NCBI GenBank assembly: GCA_029820295.1
Contig: JALGVA010000008.1
Location: 1 to 59,156, forward strand
Reading direction: 5' to 3'
Length of the DNA: 59,156 bases
From: Candidatus Zipacnadia bacterium
GTDB lineage: Bacteria; Armatimonadota; Zipacnadia; Zipacnadales; UBA5352
In this document: piece after piece, positions 8,849-17,019 of the stretch
Layout: each line of letters opens with the position of its first letter
How positions within the stretch are numbered: position 1 is the first letter of the stretch
The notes under the pieces: generated by a model
Databases searched by the model: none
What the model was told of the DNA's origin: nothing
What the model saw: the letters and a program-made list of their open reading frames with translations, nothing else
Made by a program: the position numbers and the translations under genes

Positions 8849-9833
8849 CATGTTCGCACCGACGTACCGCAGCACAGTCGCGCGCGCAGTAGTGGCCGCG
8901 GCGCTGGCCGCCGGCGCGCTGGTGGTGCTCGCGCTGGGCGCCTGTACGCCCTCCGAGCGCCGGCAGGTCATCGCGCGCGTCAATGACCTGACCATCACCG
9001 CCGATGACCTGCTGCGCGAGCTACGCCTCGCGCGCGGGCCGGCGACGCTGGTGGAGATGATCGACGCCGAGCTGATCCGCCAGGGCGCCGAGGAGGCGGG
9101 CATCACCGTGACCGGCGACGAGATGGAGCTGCGCATGGAGCGCGCGCGGGCGCAGGCGGGCTCGGAGGCCGACCTCGAGGCGATGCTCGAGCGTCGCGAC
9201 CTTACGCACGAGCAATTCCGCGAGATGCTGCTGCTCGACCTGCTGCTCGACAAGCTGGCGCGGGCCTCGATGACTATCGACGAGCAGGAGATCAAAGACT
9301 TCTACGCCGAGCACCGCGAGGACTACGCCGTGGGCGCGCAGGTGAAGGCGCGCATGATGTTGCTGGGCAGCGAGGCGGATGCGCAGGCGGTTCTGGGCAC
9401 GCTGAAGCGGGGCGGGGACTTCGCCGGCCTGGCGAGCGCGCTGTCGCTGGACCCGGCCACCAGGAACCGCGGCGGCGAGATGGGCTGGTTCGAGCGCGAG
9501 GACTACGCACAGCCCATCGCCGACGCCGCCTTCGCGCTCCAGCCCGGCGAGCTGTCGGGCCCGATCGACGCCCCCGATGGCTGGGTGATCGTGCAGGTCG
9601 AGGACCGCCGCGACGCAGGCTACCGCCCGCTCGAGGAGGTGCGCGACGAAGTGCGCGGGCGCATCGACCGCGCCAAGCTGCCTTCGGCCCGCGAGGAGTG
9701 GATCGCGGCCGCGCGCGCGCGGGCGACGGTACGCATCGGCGACCCCGATCTGCGTGATGCCACCCGCCGCATGCTCGAGCACGCTCCGGCGCCTCAGCCG
9801 GTGAGCCTGCTGCCGGTGCCGCCACCGCAGTAG
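8841..9833 (+). CDS. PpiC/SurA-type peptidyl-prolyl isomerase lipoprotein
   Basis: This is a likely extracytoplasmic folding chaperone. The N-terminus has a hydrophobic stretch followed by a lipobox-like LALGAC, so it is predicted to be a lipoprotein. Residues 45-155 resemble the helical SurA N-terminal chaperone domain. Residues 165-265 form a parvulin domain with QVKARMMLLGSEADAQAV, GGDFAGLASALSLDPA, RGGEMGWF and FALQPGELSGPI, the standard parvulin landmarks. A C-terminal helix and a short Pro-rich tail follow. ATG 8841 fits GAAGGA upstream better than the GTG one codon earlier. Confidence 0.88.
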   Translation: MSSMFAPTYRSTVARAVVAAALAAGALVVLALGACTPSERRQVIARVNDLTITADDLLRELRLARGPATLVEMIDAELIRQGAEEAGITVTGDEMELRMERARAQAGSEADLEAMLERRDLTHEQFREMLLLDLLLDKLARASMTIDEQEIKDFYAEHREDYAVGAQVKARMMLLGSEADAQAVLGTLKRGGDFAGLASALSLDPATRNRGGEMGWFEREDYAQPIADAAFALQPGELSGPIDAPDGWVIVQVEDRRDAGYRPLEEVRDEVRGRIDRAKLPSAREEWIAAARARATVRIGDPDLRDATRRMLEHAPAPQPVSLLPVPPPQ

Positions 9834-9995
9834 CCTGTCGTCGTCTTGCAGGCGGCGGGCCTCACCCCGACCCGGGCGTCGTCGTCAGTGTACGCACGGC
9901 GTCGGCAGGGCTCATCCCGCCCGAAGGCGGGACCAGAACGGCGACGCAGCCGCGCGGCGGTTGCCCGGCTGCTCAAGCCGCGCCGCGTCGCGTGG

Positions 9996-10025
9996 TTGCC
10001 GCCCGCGTTCGCTTTGCGGTATAAT
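9996..10025 (+). promoter_or_regulatory. Sigma-70-type promoter of the iscU-like gene
   Basis: TTGCCG at 9996-10001 and a perfect TATAAT at 10020-10025 are 18 bases apart. The element lies 60 bases before the start codon. The rest of the 253-base gap (9834-10086) holds nothing else that I can identify. Confidence 0.6.
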
Positions 10026-10086
10026 CATCCGACCGGCGCGACGCGTTGCGGCCCCGCGATTCTGCCACCAAGCGAGCTGGCGATAG

Positions 10087-10542
10087 ATGCAGTATTCCGA
10101 GAAGGTCATGGAGCACTTCGAGAACCCGCGCAACGTCGGCGTGCTCGAGGACGCCAACGCGGTCGGTGAGGTCGGTAACCCGCGCTGCGGCGACGTCATG
10201 AAGATCACCATGCGCATCAACGAGGACACCGACGTCATCGAGGACATTCGCTTCCAGACCTTCGGCTGCGGCGCGGCGATCGCGGTCAGCTCAATCCTGA
10301 CCGAGATGGTGAAGGGCAAGACCATCACGGACGCGCTGACCATCGGCAACGCCGACGTCGTGGAGGAGCTGGGCGGTCTGCCCAGCATCAAGGTGCACTG
10401 CTCGGTGCTCGGCGAGGAGGGCATCGCCGCCGCCGCGCAGGACTACTTCGAGCAGCACCCCGACAAGACGCCGCCCGATTCCCTGGCGGAGAAGATCGAG
10501 CGCCTGCAGGCGCTCGAAGGCCACGGGGACGAGGACGACTGA
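10087..10542 (+). CDS. IscU/NifU-N-type iron-sulfur cluster scaffold
   Basis: The 151-residue protein begins YSEKVMEHFENPRNVG, a hallmark of IscU-type scaffolds. The three cluster-ligand cysteines are C34 (NPRCGD), C61 (FGCGAAIA) and C105 (VHCSVLGEEG). The fold assembles [2Fe-2S]/[4Fe-4S] clusters for transfer to apoproteins. The C-terminal 30 residues are an acidic extension. No cysteine desulfurase is adjacent, so its sulfur donor must be encoded elsewhere. It has its own promoter and is followed three bases later by a DUF58 gene. Confidence 0.9.
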   Translation: MQYSEKVMEHFENPRNVGVLEDANAVGEVGNPRCGDVMKITMRINEDTDVIEDIRFQTFGCGAAIAVSSILTEMVKGKTITDALTIGNADVVEELGGLPSIKVHCSVLGEEGIAAAAQDYFEQHPDKTPPDSLAEKIERLQALEGHGDEDD

Positions 10543-10545
10543 CGC

Positions 10546-11451
10546 TTGGCTGAGCGCACCGACGCCGCCCAACCGGTGGACGCGGAGCTGCTCGCGTCGC
10601 TCTCCTCCATGGAGCTGCGTGCGCGCGCCATGGTCGAGGGCCACTACTCGGGCCACCATCGCAGCCATTTCCGTGGCGCCTCGGTCGAGTTCGCCGACCA
10701 CCGCGCCTACACGCACGGCGACGAGCTGCGCCACCTCGACTGGCGCCTCTACGGGCGCACCGACCGCTTCTTCGTCAAGCAGTACGAGGCCGAGACCAAC
10801 CTGACCATCCACCTGCTGCTCGACACCTCCGGTTCCATGGGCTTCCCCGAGCGCGGCGTGACCAAGCTCGCCTGCGCCGGCTACCTCGCCGCCGGGCTGG
10901 CCTACCTGGCGTGGCGCCAGCGCGACGGCGTGGGCCTGACCGCCTTCGACACGCGCGTGACCACGCGCCTGCCGGCGCTCAGCCGCCGCGGGCATCTGCA
11001 GCAGGTGTTCGACGCCCTGGAAGTCGCGCGGGCGGGGGGCGAGACCTCGCTGGCCGAGGTGCTGGCTGAGGTCGGCGGCGGCCTGCGCCGGCGCGGGCTG
11101 ATCGTGCTGCTGTCCGACCTGCTGGACGACGCGACGGCGCTGCTGCGCGCCCTCGGGCTGCTGCGCAGTCGCGGCCACGACCTGATCGTCCTGCAGGTGC
11201 TCGACCGCGCGGAGGTGGAGCTGGGCCTGCGCGGGCCGGTGGTAGTCGAGGACCTGGAGACCGGCGAGCGCCTCGCCACCGACGCCGACGAGGTGCGCAC
11301 GCGCTACCAGGAGGCGCTGCAGGCCCACGTCGAGCGCATCCGCGACGGCTGCGTGGCGCGCGGCATCGACCACCAGCTCATGATCACCGATCGGCCGCTG
11401 GGTCCGGCGCTGGTGGCCTACCTGGCGCGCCGGCGGCGGCGGGTCCGCTGA
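10546..11451 (+). CDS. DUF58 (vWA-like) protein
   Basis: A TTG start at 10546 follows GAGGA with suitable spacing. The DUF58 core is clear: EFADHRAYTHGDELRHLDWRLYGRTDRFFVKQYEAE, then a vWA-like segment with the MIDAS sequence LLLDTSGSM and the later LIVLLSDLLDD. DUF58 proteins normally work with MoxR-type AAA ATPases in cofactor insertion or envelope stress. No moxR gene is adjacent here, which is unusual. It probably shares a transcript with the IscU-like gene. Length 301 residues, no signal peptide. Confidence 0.85.
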   Translation: MAERTDAAQPVDAELLASLSSMELRARAMVEGHYSGHHRSHFRGASVEFADHRAYTHGDELRHLDWRLYGRTDRFFVKQYEAETNLTIHLLLDTSGSMGFPERGVTKLACAGYLAAGLAYLAWRQRDGVGLTAFDTRVTTRLPALSRRGHLQQVFDALEVARAGGETSLAEVLAEVGGGLRRRGLIVLLSDLLDDATALLRALGLLRSRGHDLIVLQVLDRAEVELGLRGPVVVEDLETGERLATDADEVRTRYQEALQAHVERIRDGCVARGIDHQLMITDRPLGPALVAYLARRRRRVR

Positions 11452-11465
11452 GCGGGCATGACGGC

Positions 11466-11484
11466 CGCAGGCTGGAAGCCTGCG
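11466..11484. repeat. Palindromic REP-like repeat
   Basis: Arms CGCAGGCT (11466-11473) and AGCCTGCG (11477-11484) form a perfect 8-bp hairpin with loop GGA, followed by CCAC. This motif has the look of the dispersed GCAGGCT-GGA-AGCCTGC repeats found in many uncultured-bacterium genomes. The rest of 11452-11742 has no convincing gene. Confidence 0.5.
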
Positions 11485-11742
11485 CCACGAGAGCGGCCTG
11501 CGCGACGTGGCGCAAGTCCCCTCCTGCCTGCGACCGCGTCGTCTGCGGTCGCCAAGGAAGGGGTGGCCCGATCCCGCACGGGAGTGGCGAGGGGTGCGTG
11601 CCCCGCATCCGCTGCCGCTGCGGGGACAACGTGTGTGCGGACTTCGCGGCGGTGATGCCGGCGCGCAGGCGACACCGGCACGACCTTGATCTGACCGCGG
11701 TGGAGCTGCACGTGAAGGGGCTCGCGCATCGCACGCCGGAGC

Positions 11743-12354
11743 GTGCAGGTGGGGCTGTCGAGCCTGGCGCGGATGCTGGGGGCATTCGCGCAGGTGGACA
11801 TCAACGCCGGGTTGGGGGATCGGCGAGCGCAGGCGTTGTCGCTCGACGCGGCGTTCTGGCGTGTGGCGGGGGGCAGCCGGGCGCACTTGTATGCCCACGA
11901 GATGGCGGCGGCGCGCAGCCGGCTGGAGCGGTTCATGGCGCGCTGGCGCCCCGTCGAGCCCGATGCGGTGGGGTCCGTGGGGGACAGGTTCATGGCGAAG
12001 GTGGAGTACTTGCGCCACCCGGAGCGGGCGATGCGTCCGCGCACGATCGCGATCTTCGAGCGCCACGACCAGGAGGCGAAGCGGCGTTTCCGCCCGGGCC
12101 GCAGCTTCGTCGCCGGGCGCAACATGCAGGCGATGGTGCGGCTGCTGGCGCTGCCACACAACTGCCTGATCGACCGCATCGACTGGGTGGCCTATGCCGC
12201 GCGGTGGCGCTGGCAGCAGCCCATCGCCCCGCCGACAACACATCAGCAAGAGAGACCACAGAGTATGTCCCGTTTTCAGTGTGAAGTGACGCGGCTCTCT
12301 CGGAGTGCGGCGTTCAGGCCACCCTCACCTGCTCAAATTGCGTGGCGTCGTTGA
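11743..12354 (+). CDS. Doubtful ORF in repeat/mobile debris
   Basis: This is an open frame of 203 codons with a GTG start and no good ribosome binding site. The translation is Arg/Ala-rich. Its middle part (EYLRHPERAMRPRT, AIFERHDQEAKRRFRPG, RNMQAMVRLLALPHN) looks protein-like and could be the remnant of a transposase or other gene, but I cannot name a family. The final 40 residues read into the region of the minus-strand transposase remnant and are unlikely to be real. It sits between a REP-like repeat and that remnant. Confidence 0.25.
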   Translation: MQVGLSSLARMLGAFAQVDINAGLGDRRAQALSLDAAFWRVAGGSRAHLYAHEMAAARSRLERFMARWRPVEPDAVGSVGDRFMAKVEYLRHPERAMRPRTIAIFERHDQEAKRRFRPGRSFVAGRNMQAMVRLLALPHNCLIDRIDWVAYAARWRWQQPIAPPTTHQQERPQSMSRFQCEVTRLSRSAAFRPPSPAQIAWRR

Positions 12355-12440
12355 GAGCGGCTTGCAGCATCCACAGGTCCCGGTAGCCGATGATGCGGCG
12401 GAAGCTCTTCTCGGTATCCAGGTACGCGGCCGCCGGGCCG
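12314..12440 (-). pseudogene. C-terminal remnant of a transposase-like gene
   Basis: Reading minus, the frame gives AAYLDTEKSFRRIIGYRDLW then MLQAALNDATQFEQVRVA and a stop. The FRRIxGYRDLWMLxAAL pattern resembles the tail of transposases common in planctomycete/armatimonadete genomes. No start or upstream domain remains; the frame begins immediately after the stop of the neighbouring secreted enzyme. The family assignment is from memory of the motif and is tentative. Confidence 0.4.
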
Positions 12441-12458
12441 ACACCCGTCGCCGTCGCG

Positions 12459-15059
12459 TCAGTCGGCCAGCTCCTCGGCGATTACCCGGCGCAACTCGGG
12501 CGACTGCCGCAGCGTGCTGTAGAGGTAGATCATGACCGCGGGCGCGCCCGCGTGCGAGATCAGGCGCAGCTCGCGCCGGAAGCGCTCCGGCGGCTTGTGG
12601 TAGGGCACGTAGCCGGTATCGGCCATGGGCGCGGCGACCATGAACTGCACGTGGTCGTCGGCCAGTTCCACGTTGCGCTGCGCCTGCTCGAAGACGCGCT
12701 CCAGCGACCACGGCCCGCCCCGGCCCGGCTGCGTCCAGTGGGCCGATGCGCGGAAGGAAAGGTAGTTGAGCGGGAAGCGGTTGGCCCAGGTCGGGTGGCA
12801 GTAGCCGTGGAGGATCGCGTCGGGCCTGACCTCATCGAGCAGCGCGCGCACCTCCCAGGTGAAGCTCACGATCTGCTCCTCGGCGTGACGCGCCCGCGCC
12901 TGCGCCTCGCTCAGCTCCGGGTGATCCTCCCACCAGCGGGCGAAGTGCTCCTGGGAGTACGGGCACACGCACCAGCGGTCGTTCTTGTAGCGGATGTAGT
13001 CGAAGCTGAAGCCGTCGATGTCGTAGTTCTCGGCCATCTCGCGCATCAGCGCCAGCTCGTAGGCGCGCACCTCGGGCCGGTCCGGGCAGCCGAAGACGCC
13101 GTTCTGGTGTCGGCTGATGTCCGGGCCGTCGCCGGGGTTCCAATCAGCCCACTCGGGGTGCTCGCGCATGAACGCGCTGGGGCTGCTCGCGCTGCCCTCG
13201 CTGAAGGTGCAGAACTGCACGAGGAGCTGCAGGCCCTCGGCGTGGCAGTACTGCACGGCCAGCGCCAGCGGGTCGATCTCCTCGAAGCCGGGCGCCTTCT
13301 CGCCGATCTGCGTGTTGTAGTAGAGCAGGCCGTTGGGCGGCTTGGCGGCGTAGAGCACGGCGTCGAAGTGCATCTCGGCCGCCGCCCGCGCCATCTCGGC
13401 GATCTCCGCCTCGGTCCCCAGGCCGCCGGGGCCGTGCACGTTCATGCACGCCCAGCGGAAGTTCGCCTTGGGCAGCGTGTCGGCGAAGCGCGCGAAGCCC
13501 GAATGATTCTGCACGGTCGCCACCACCTCCGGCCGCGCCGTGCCCTCCGGCCGCAGCGCGACGTAGTATGAGCCGTCCTGCAGGTCGCCGGCCTCGAGGC
13601 GCACCTGCGCCGACCCGCCCATCGGGACGCGCGCGGTCGCCGCCGCCACCTGCGCGGCGGACGCGAAGTCGGCCTGCAGGAGCGTGGCCTCGACGGTAAT
13701 CAACTCGGGTGCGGCGTCCGCTGCCGCGATGGCGGTCAGCGTCAGCTCGATGTCATCGGCGGGGTCGGTCAGCTCGACGACGTCGGGCGCGACCAGCAGC
13801 GCGTAGTCGGCCACGTCATCGGCCGCCGCCCAGCGCACCGCGTTGGCGAGAAGCTGCGCCTCCCCGGCGGAGACCTGGGTCGGCTGCTCGTCGGGGTCGA
13901 TGCCCGGGCACAGGCCGATGCCCACCACACACCCCGCGCCCACCTCTCCGGCGACGGCCAGCACCTCGCCCGTCGCGTTGCGCATGAGCGCCTCGGCGGC
14001 GGGGCCGGGCCGCAGGATGCGCGCGTCGGTGAAGGTCGGGTCGAAGGGCTGCAGGCCCGCGGTCACCGGGTGGTCGGCGAAGACAGTCGGGCGCGTGTCG
14101 GTAGTCTTGTCGAGCACGTCCGTGACCTGCGGCACGATGGTCGGGCTCAGCGCCCCGGACGAGCCGTTCGACTGATGAGTGAGGATCAGCCCGCCGCCCA
14201 TGCGCACCCACGCGGCGACGCTCGCGCGCGGGCTGAACATCCACGCCAGCTCGGGGTGATCGGCGACGGCGTCCGCCGTCCCGCCTGCGCCCCAGGCGTG
14301 CACGTTGGGCAGCACCACCATGTCGAAGCGCCCGAGGGTCGCCAGCGAGGCGTCGGCGATCATCTCGGCGCTCACGCCGTCGAGAGCGGACAGCGCATCG
14401 AGCACGCCCTGCGCGCCGAAGCCGCGCCCGCCTGCCGCGTTGGCGTCGAACACGCCGACGGTGATCACCTCGGGCGTGCGCCCGGTGACGAACCCGCCCG
14501 GCACGGGTGGCTCGATCGACTGCGCGACCGCGATGTCGTCGTACCACACGCTGCCCAGGCTCTCCCAGATCTCCAGGAAGAGCGTGGCGCGCGCCGCCCC
14601 TGCGGGCGGCTCGAAGGTCGCCTCGAAGGCCTGCCACTCGAACCGGCCGCCCGCGGTCAGCGGCGTCTCGTCACGGAGCTGCTCGCCCCCGGCGTCGAGC
14701 CAGCGCAGTACGATGCGCGCGCCGGTGCCCCGGGTCACCTCGCCGCGCCACCAGCCGCTCAGGGTCAGCGGCGCCGTCGCGCTCAGCAGCGGCACCGACT
14801 GCGAGGCGACGAGGGTCGCGCCGTCACTCGCGGCGGTCAGGCGCAGCGCGCGCTCGCCGGCGTGAGCGTCGGCATCGATGGTGGCGCTGGCGTCGCCCGC
14901 CCATGCATCGGCGCGCCAGCCCGTGGGCTGCTCGCCAGCCTCGAAGTCCCCGTTGTGTAGCAGGTCGATGTCGATGGTCTGGGCGCCCGCCACGCCGACA
15001 GGCAGCAGCGCGGCGGAGGTGAGCATGAGCGCGGCGACGGCGGTCACGATGGTGCGCAT
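12459..15059 (-). CDS. Secreted multidomain glycoside-hydrolase-like protein
   Basis: This 866-residue exported protein starts at ATG 15059 (GGGAGGGG eight bases upstream); the longer frame from 15221 overlaps the next gene. After a signal peptide ending around AGAQ, residues 30-185 form a carbohydrate-binding-like sandwich (LLHNGDFEAGEQPTGW, then WYDDIAV). Residues 205-410 form a ThuA/GATase-like domain (ITVGVFDANAAGGRG, VVLPNVHAWG, GGGLILTHQSN, DHPVTAGL). The C-terminal half is a TIM barrel of the hypothetical-glycosyl-hydrolase type, with YDIDGFSFDYIRYKND and a clustered-cysteine loop (CVCPYS). The predicted role is extracellular glycan cleavage; the substrate is unknown. Confidence 0.75.
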   Translation of the reverse strand: MRTIVTAVAALMLTSAALLPVGVAGAQTIDIDLLHNGDFEAGEQPTGWRADAWAGDASATIDADAHAGERALRLTAASDGATLVASQSVPLLSATAPLTLSGWWRGEVTRGTGARIVLRWLDAGGEQLRDETPLTAGGRFEWQAFEATFEPPAGAARATLFLEIWESLGSVWYDDIAVAQSIEPPVPGGFVTGRTPEVITVGVFDANAAGGRGFGAQGVLDALSALDGVSAEMIADASLATLGRFDMVVLPNVHAWGAGGTADAVADHPELAWMFSPRASVAAWVRMGGGLILTHQSNGSSGALSPTIVPQVTDVLDKTTDTRPTVFADHPVTAGLQPFDPTFTDARILRPGPAAEALMRNATGEVLAVAGEVGAGCVVGIGLCPGIDPDEQPTQVSAGEAQLLANAVRWAAADDVADYALLVAPDVVELTDPADDIELTLTAIAAADAAPELITVEATLLQADFASAAQVAAATARVPMGGSAQVRLEAGDLQDGSYYVALRPEGTARPEVVATVQNHSGFARFADTLPKANFRWACMNVHGPGGLGTEAEIAEMARAAAEMHFDAVLYAAKPPNGLLYYNTQIGEKAPGFEEIDPLALAVQYCHAEGLQLLVQFCTFSEGSASSPSAFMREHPEWADWNPGDGPDISRHQNGVFGCPDRPEVRAYELALMREMAENYDIDGFSFDYIRYKNDRWCVCPYSQEHFARWWEDHPELSEAQARARHAEEQIVSFTWEVRALLDEVRPDAILHGYCHPTWANRFPLNYLSFRASAHWTQPGRGGPWSLERVFEQAQRNVELADDHVQFMVAAPMADTGYVPYHKPPERFRRELRLISHAGAPAVMIYLYSTLRQSPELRRVIAEELAD

Positions 15060-15093
15060 GGTGCGACCCCTCCCGGGAGTGAGGATGAGAGAG

Positions 15094-16401
15094 TCACAGC
15101 GACTCCAGGCCGGCCACGGCGGTGTCGGCCCAGAGCCTGGCGGTGCCCCTGGGCGCGCGGACATGCCGGCACAGGCGCGTCTCGTAGCTGCCCTCATCGA
15201 GGGCGCGGTCGGTTGCGACATAGCCCACGGTGTCGTTGGCGATGCCGATGTTCATGGTCTGCGCGAAGGGTGAGCGCTGCTTGATATCGAGGCCGATCTC
15301 GGTGAACACCTCACCGGGCAGGCCGGTGATGCCGAGGTCGCCGATGCGCATGGCGTGGATGGGCACGGTCCACTCCGACGGCAGCTCCGCGCACAGCACC
15401 AGCTCGCGCGCGTAGACCCACTCACTGTCCTCCCACTTCTCGCCCCTGTCGTAGAGCGCCTGCGCCTCGGCCAACTCCTCCTCCGACGGGCAGCGGGCCA
15501 CGAAGTTCACGCGAGTGATCGTGGCCCCCAGCGGCACATCATCGCGGAAGTCGTCCTCACGCAGACCGTTCCACGCGCGCCACGCCTCGCCTGCGACCAC
15601 GTTGGCGACGCGCTCGATCTGATGGGTGGCGTAGCGACTCTGTCGCGGCGGGCGGGTGGTATCGATGTTGTTGACGTCGCCGAAGGTGCCGTTGGCGAGC
15701 GGGCAGACGAAGTCGGCTCCCGCGCAGCGGTTGAGCGCCCGCCCGAAGGCCGCGAAGTAGTCGGCGCAGATGACGTCGTGGTTGCCGCTCACGCCCACGT
15801 AGTGCAGGCTCAGGTTCGCCAGCGCCGCGATGGGAACGCCGTCGGGGGCGCGCAGCACCATCAGCCCGAGCTGCGGATCGGTGGGGCCGGCGGGGCGCAG
15901 CGCATCCGGGTTCTGATGCCCCGGGTTCATGCGTACCGTGCCGTCCTTCATATGCCAGCGGCGGTTGTGCACCTCACCCGGGCAGGCGCCCGAGGCGTGC
16001 GCGACCTGCGCGGGCCGCATGCGCTCGACGGCGAGCGTGAGGGCGTCGGCGATGCGCGGCGCGACCCACTCGGCATAGCCCTCCTCCTCGGGCGTTCCCA
16101 GCGCGCCCACGATGGCCGGCCCCGTGTGCGTGTGCGTGCCGGCGATCAGGACGTGCTCGGGCGCGATCCCGGTGCGCTCGGCGACCATGGCCTTGGCGGC
16201 ATCCGCCACTTCGCCCGGCACCACAATGAGATCGCAAATGACGAACGCCAGCGTGGTGTCGCCGTTGGACAGCGCGATGGCCTTGGCCTGGAGAGGATCG
16301 AGGATGTCGGTGGCGCGGCGATCCTGGAAGTACCCGCACAGATGCGCGCCCAGGCCCGGCGTGATGTCGATCTCGGCGGCTCCGGCAGTCAACTGGGACA
16401 T
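15094..16401 (-). CDS. Neutral/alkaline ceramidase-like hydrolase
   Basis: The start MSQLTAGAAEIDITPG and the zinc-site motif AGTHTHTGP (H90, H92) are the signatures of the neutral/alkaline non-lysosomal ceramidase family. Further landmarks are LANGTFGDVNN, LHYVGVSGNHDVICADY and GLPGEVFTEIG. At 435 residues it is shorter than true ceramidases and lacks a signal peptide. Like the many short homologues in environmental bacteria, its substrate may not be ceramide. AGGAGGTCACC precedes ATG 16401. The 34-base gap to the downstream secreted enzyme suggests co-transcription. Confidence 0.82.
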   Translation of the reverse strand: MSQLTAGAAEIDITPGLGAHLCGYFQDRRATDILDPLQAKAIALSNGDTTLAFVICDLIVVPGEVADAAKAMVAERTGIAPEHVLIAGTHTHTGPAIVGALGTPEEEGYAEWVAPRIADALTLAVERMRPAQVAHASGACPGEVHNRRWHMKDGTVRMNPGHQNPDALRPAGPTDPQLGLMVLRAPDGVPIAALANLSLHYVGVSGNHDVICADYFAAFGRALNRCAGADFVCPLANGTFGDVNNIDTTRPPRQSRYATHQIERVANVVAGEAWRAWNGLREDDFRDDVPLGATITRVNFVARCPSEEELAEAQALYDRGEKWEDSEWVYARELVLCAELPSEWTVPIHAMRIGDLGITGLPGEVFTEIGLDIKQRSPFAQTMNIGIANDTVGYVATDRALDEGSYETRLCRHVRAPRGTARLWADTAVAGLESL

Positions 16402-16456
16402 GGTGACCTCCTGAGGCACCATCGGTTTGCAGTGAATGCACGCCCGCGGGGTATTC

Positions 16457-16516
16457 GTGACCGGGTCCCGCGTCGCCTGCTGCGCTCGGCCATCATCTGC
16501 GACGCAGCCCGGTCAC
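16457..16516. repeat. Long inverted repeat between operons
   Basis: GTGACCGGG (16457-16465) pairs with CCCGGTCAC (16508-16516), and GCGTCGC (16469-16475) pairs with GCGACGC (16499-16505). Together they form a stem of up to 16 pairs with a small internal loop. There is no T-tract on either side. It lies between the ceramidase-like start and the end of the ubiquitin-like operon. Confidence 0.55.
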
Positions 16517-16617
16517 CGATGCTCTGAGCGGCGTGGAGATCGGCCGGTACGACGGGGAGCTGACGCTGGAACTGGAGCCGTGGCGGCCGCACATGCTCAG
16601 ACTCGGGCCTCCCTGAG
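16506..16617 (+). pseudogene. 3-prime remnant of a glycosidase-like gene
   Basis: The plus-strand frame reads SPVTDALSGVEIGRYDGEL then TLELEPWRPHMLRLGPP and a stop. This has the form of the last beta-sandwich of a glycoside hydrolase (LSG..., LxLxPWxxxxLRL). Nothing upstream continues the frame, so only the 3-prime end survives. It abuts the end of the minus-strand ubiquitin-like operon and may mark where that segment was joined. This is inferred from sequence pattern only. Confidence 0.4.
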
Positions 16618-16683
16618 GGGTGCGCTCAAGAGCTCCGCGGCGGGCGTTGCGTGCGGTCAGCGCCATCCGTTGTGTGGCCGGAT

Positions 16684-16995
16684 TCAGGTGCGGGCCTGCT
16701 CGCGCGCGATGGCATCAAGCACGATGCGCAGCAGGTCGCCCGGCGGGGCCGCGCGCAGGACGTCGGGTTCGACGGTCAGCTCGACGCGCATGAGCAGCCG
16801 GTCGGCCGCCAGGCAGTCCAGCACCTCATCGACCGAGTCGGTCTCGGCGACGCGGCGTGCCAGGACGGAGTCGCAGATGCAGGCCCTGACCAGGGCCGCC
16901 AGGGCGACCACCTCAGGCGCCGCGGGCGAGGACCCCGAGAAGTCGAGCCCGGCCGGGAGTATGTTCCGCTCGATCATCCGCGCGAACCTGGACAT
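16684..16995 (-). CDS. Small protein ending the ubiquitin-like operon, unknown
   Basis: 103 residues, with no family that I recognise. It is predominantly helical (VVALAALVRACICDSVLARRV, then DSVDEVLDCLAADRL) with a short strand pair (LLMRVELTVEP). GGAGG is eight bases before ATG 16995; an alternative ATG at 17001 is too close. It begins 24 bases after the second E1-like gene, so it is the last gene of the operon. It has no zinc or catalytic motif, so an adaptor or regulatory role is possible but unsupported. Confidence 0.65.
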   Translation of the reverse strand: MSRFARMIERNILPAGLDFSGSSPAAPEVVALAALVRACICDSVLARRVAETDSVDEVLDCLAADRLLMRVELTVEPDVLRAAPPGDLLRIVLDAIAREQART

Positions 16996-17019
16996 GACCA
17001 TCGCCTCCGCGTTGGGGTC

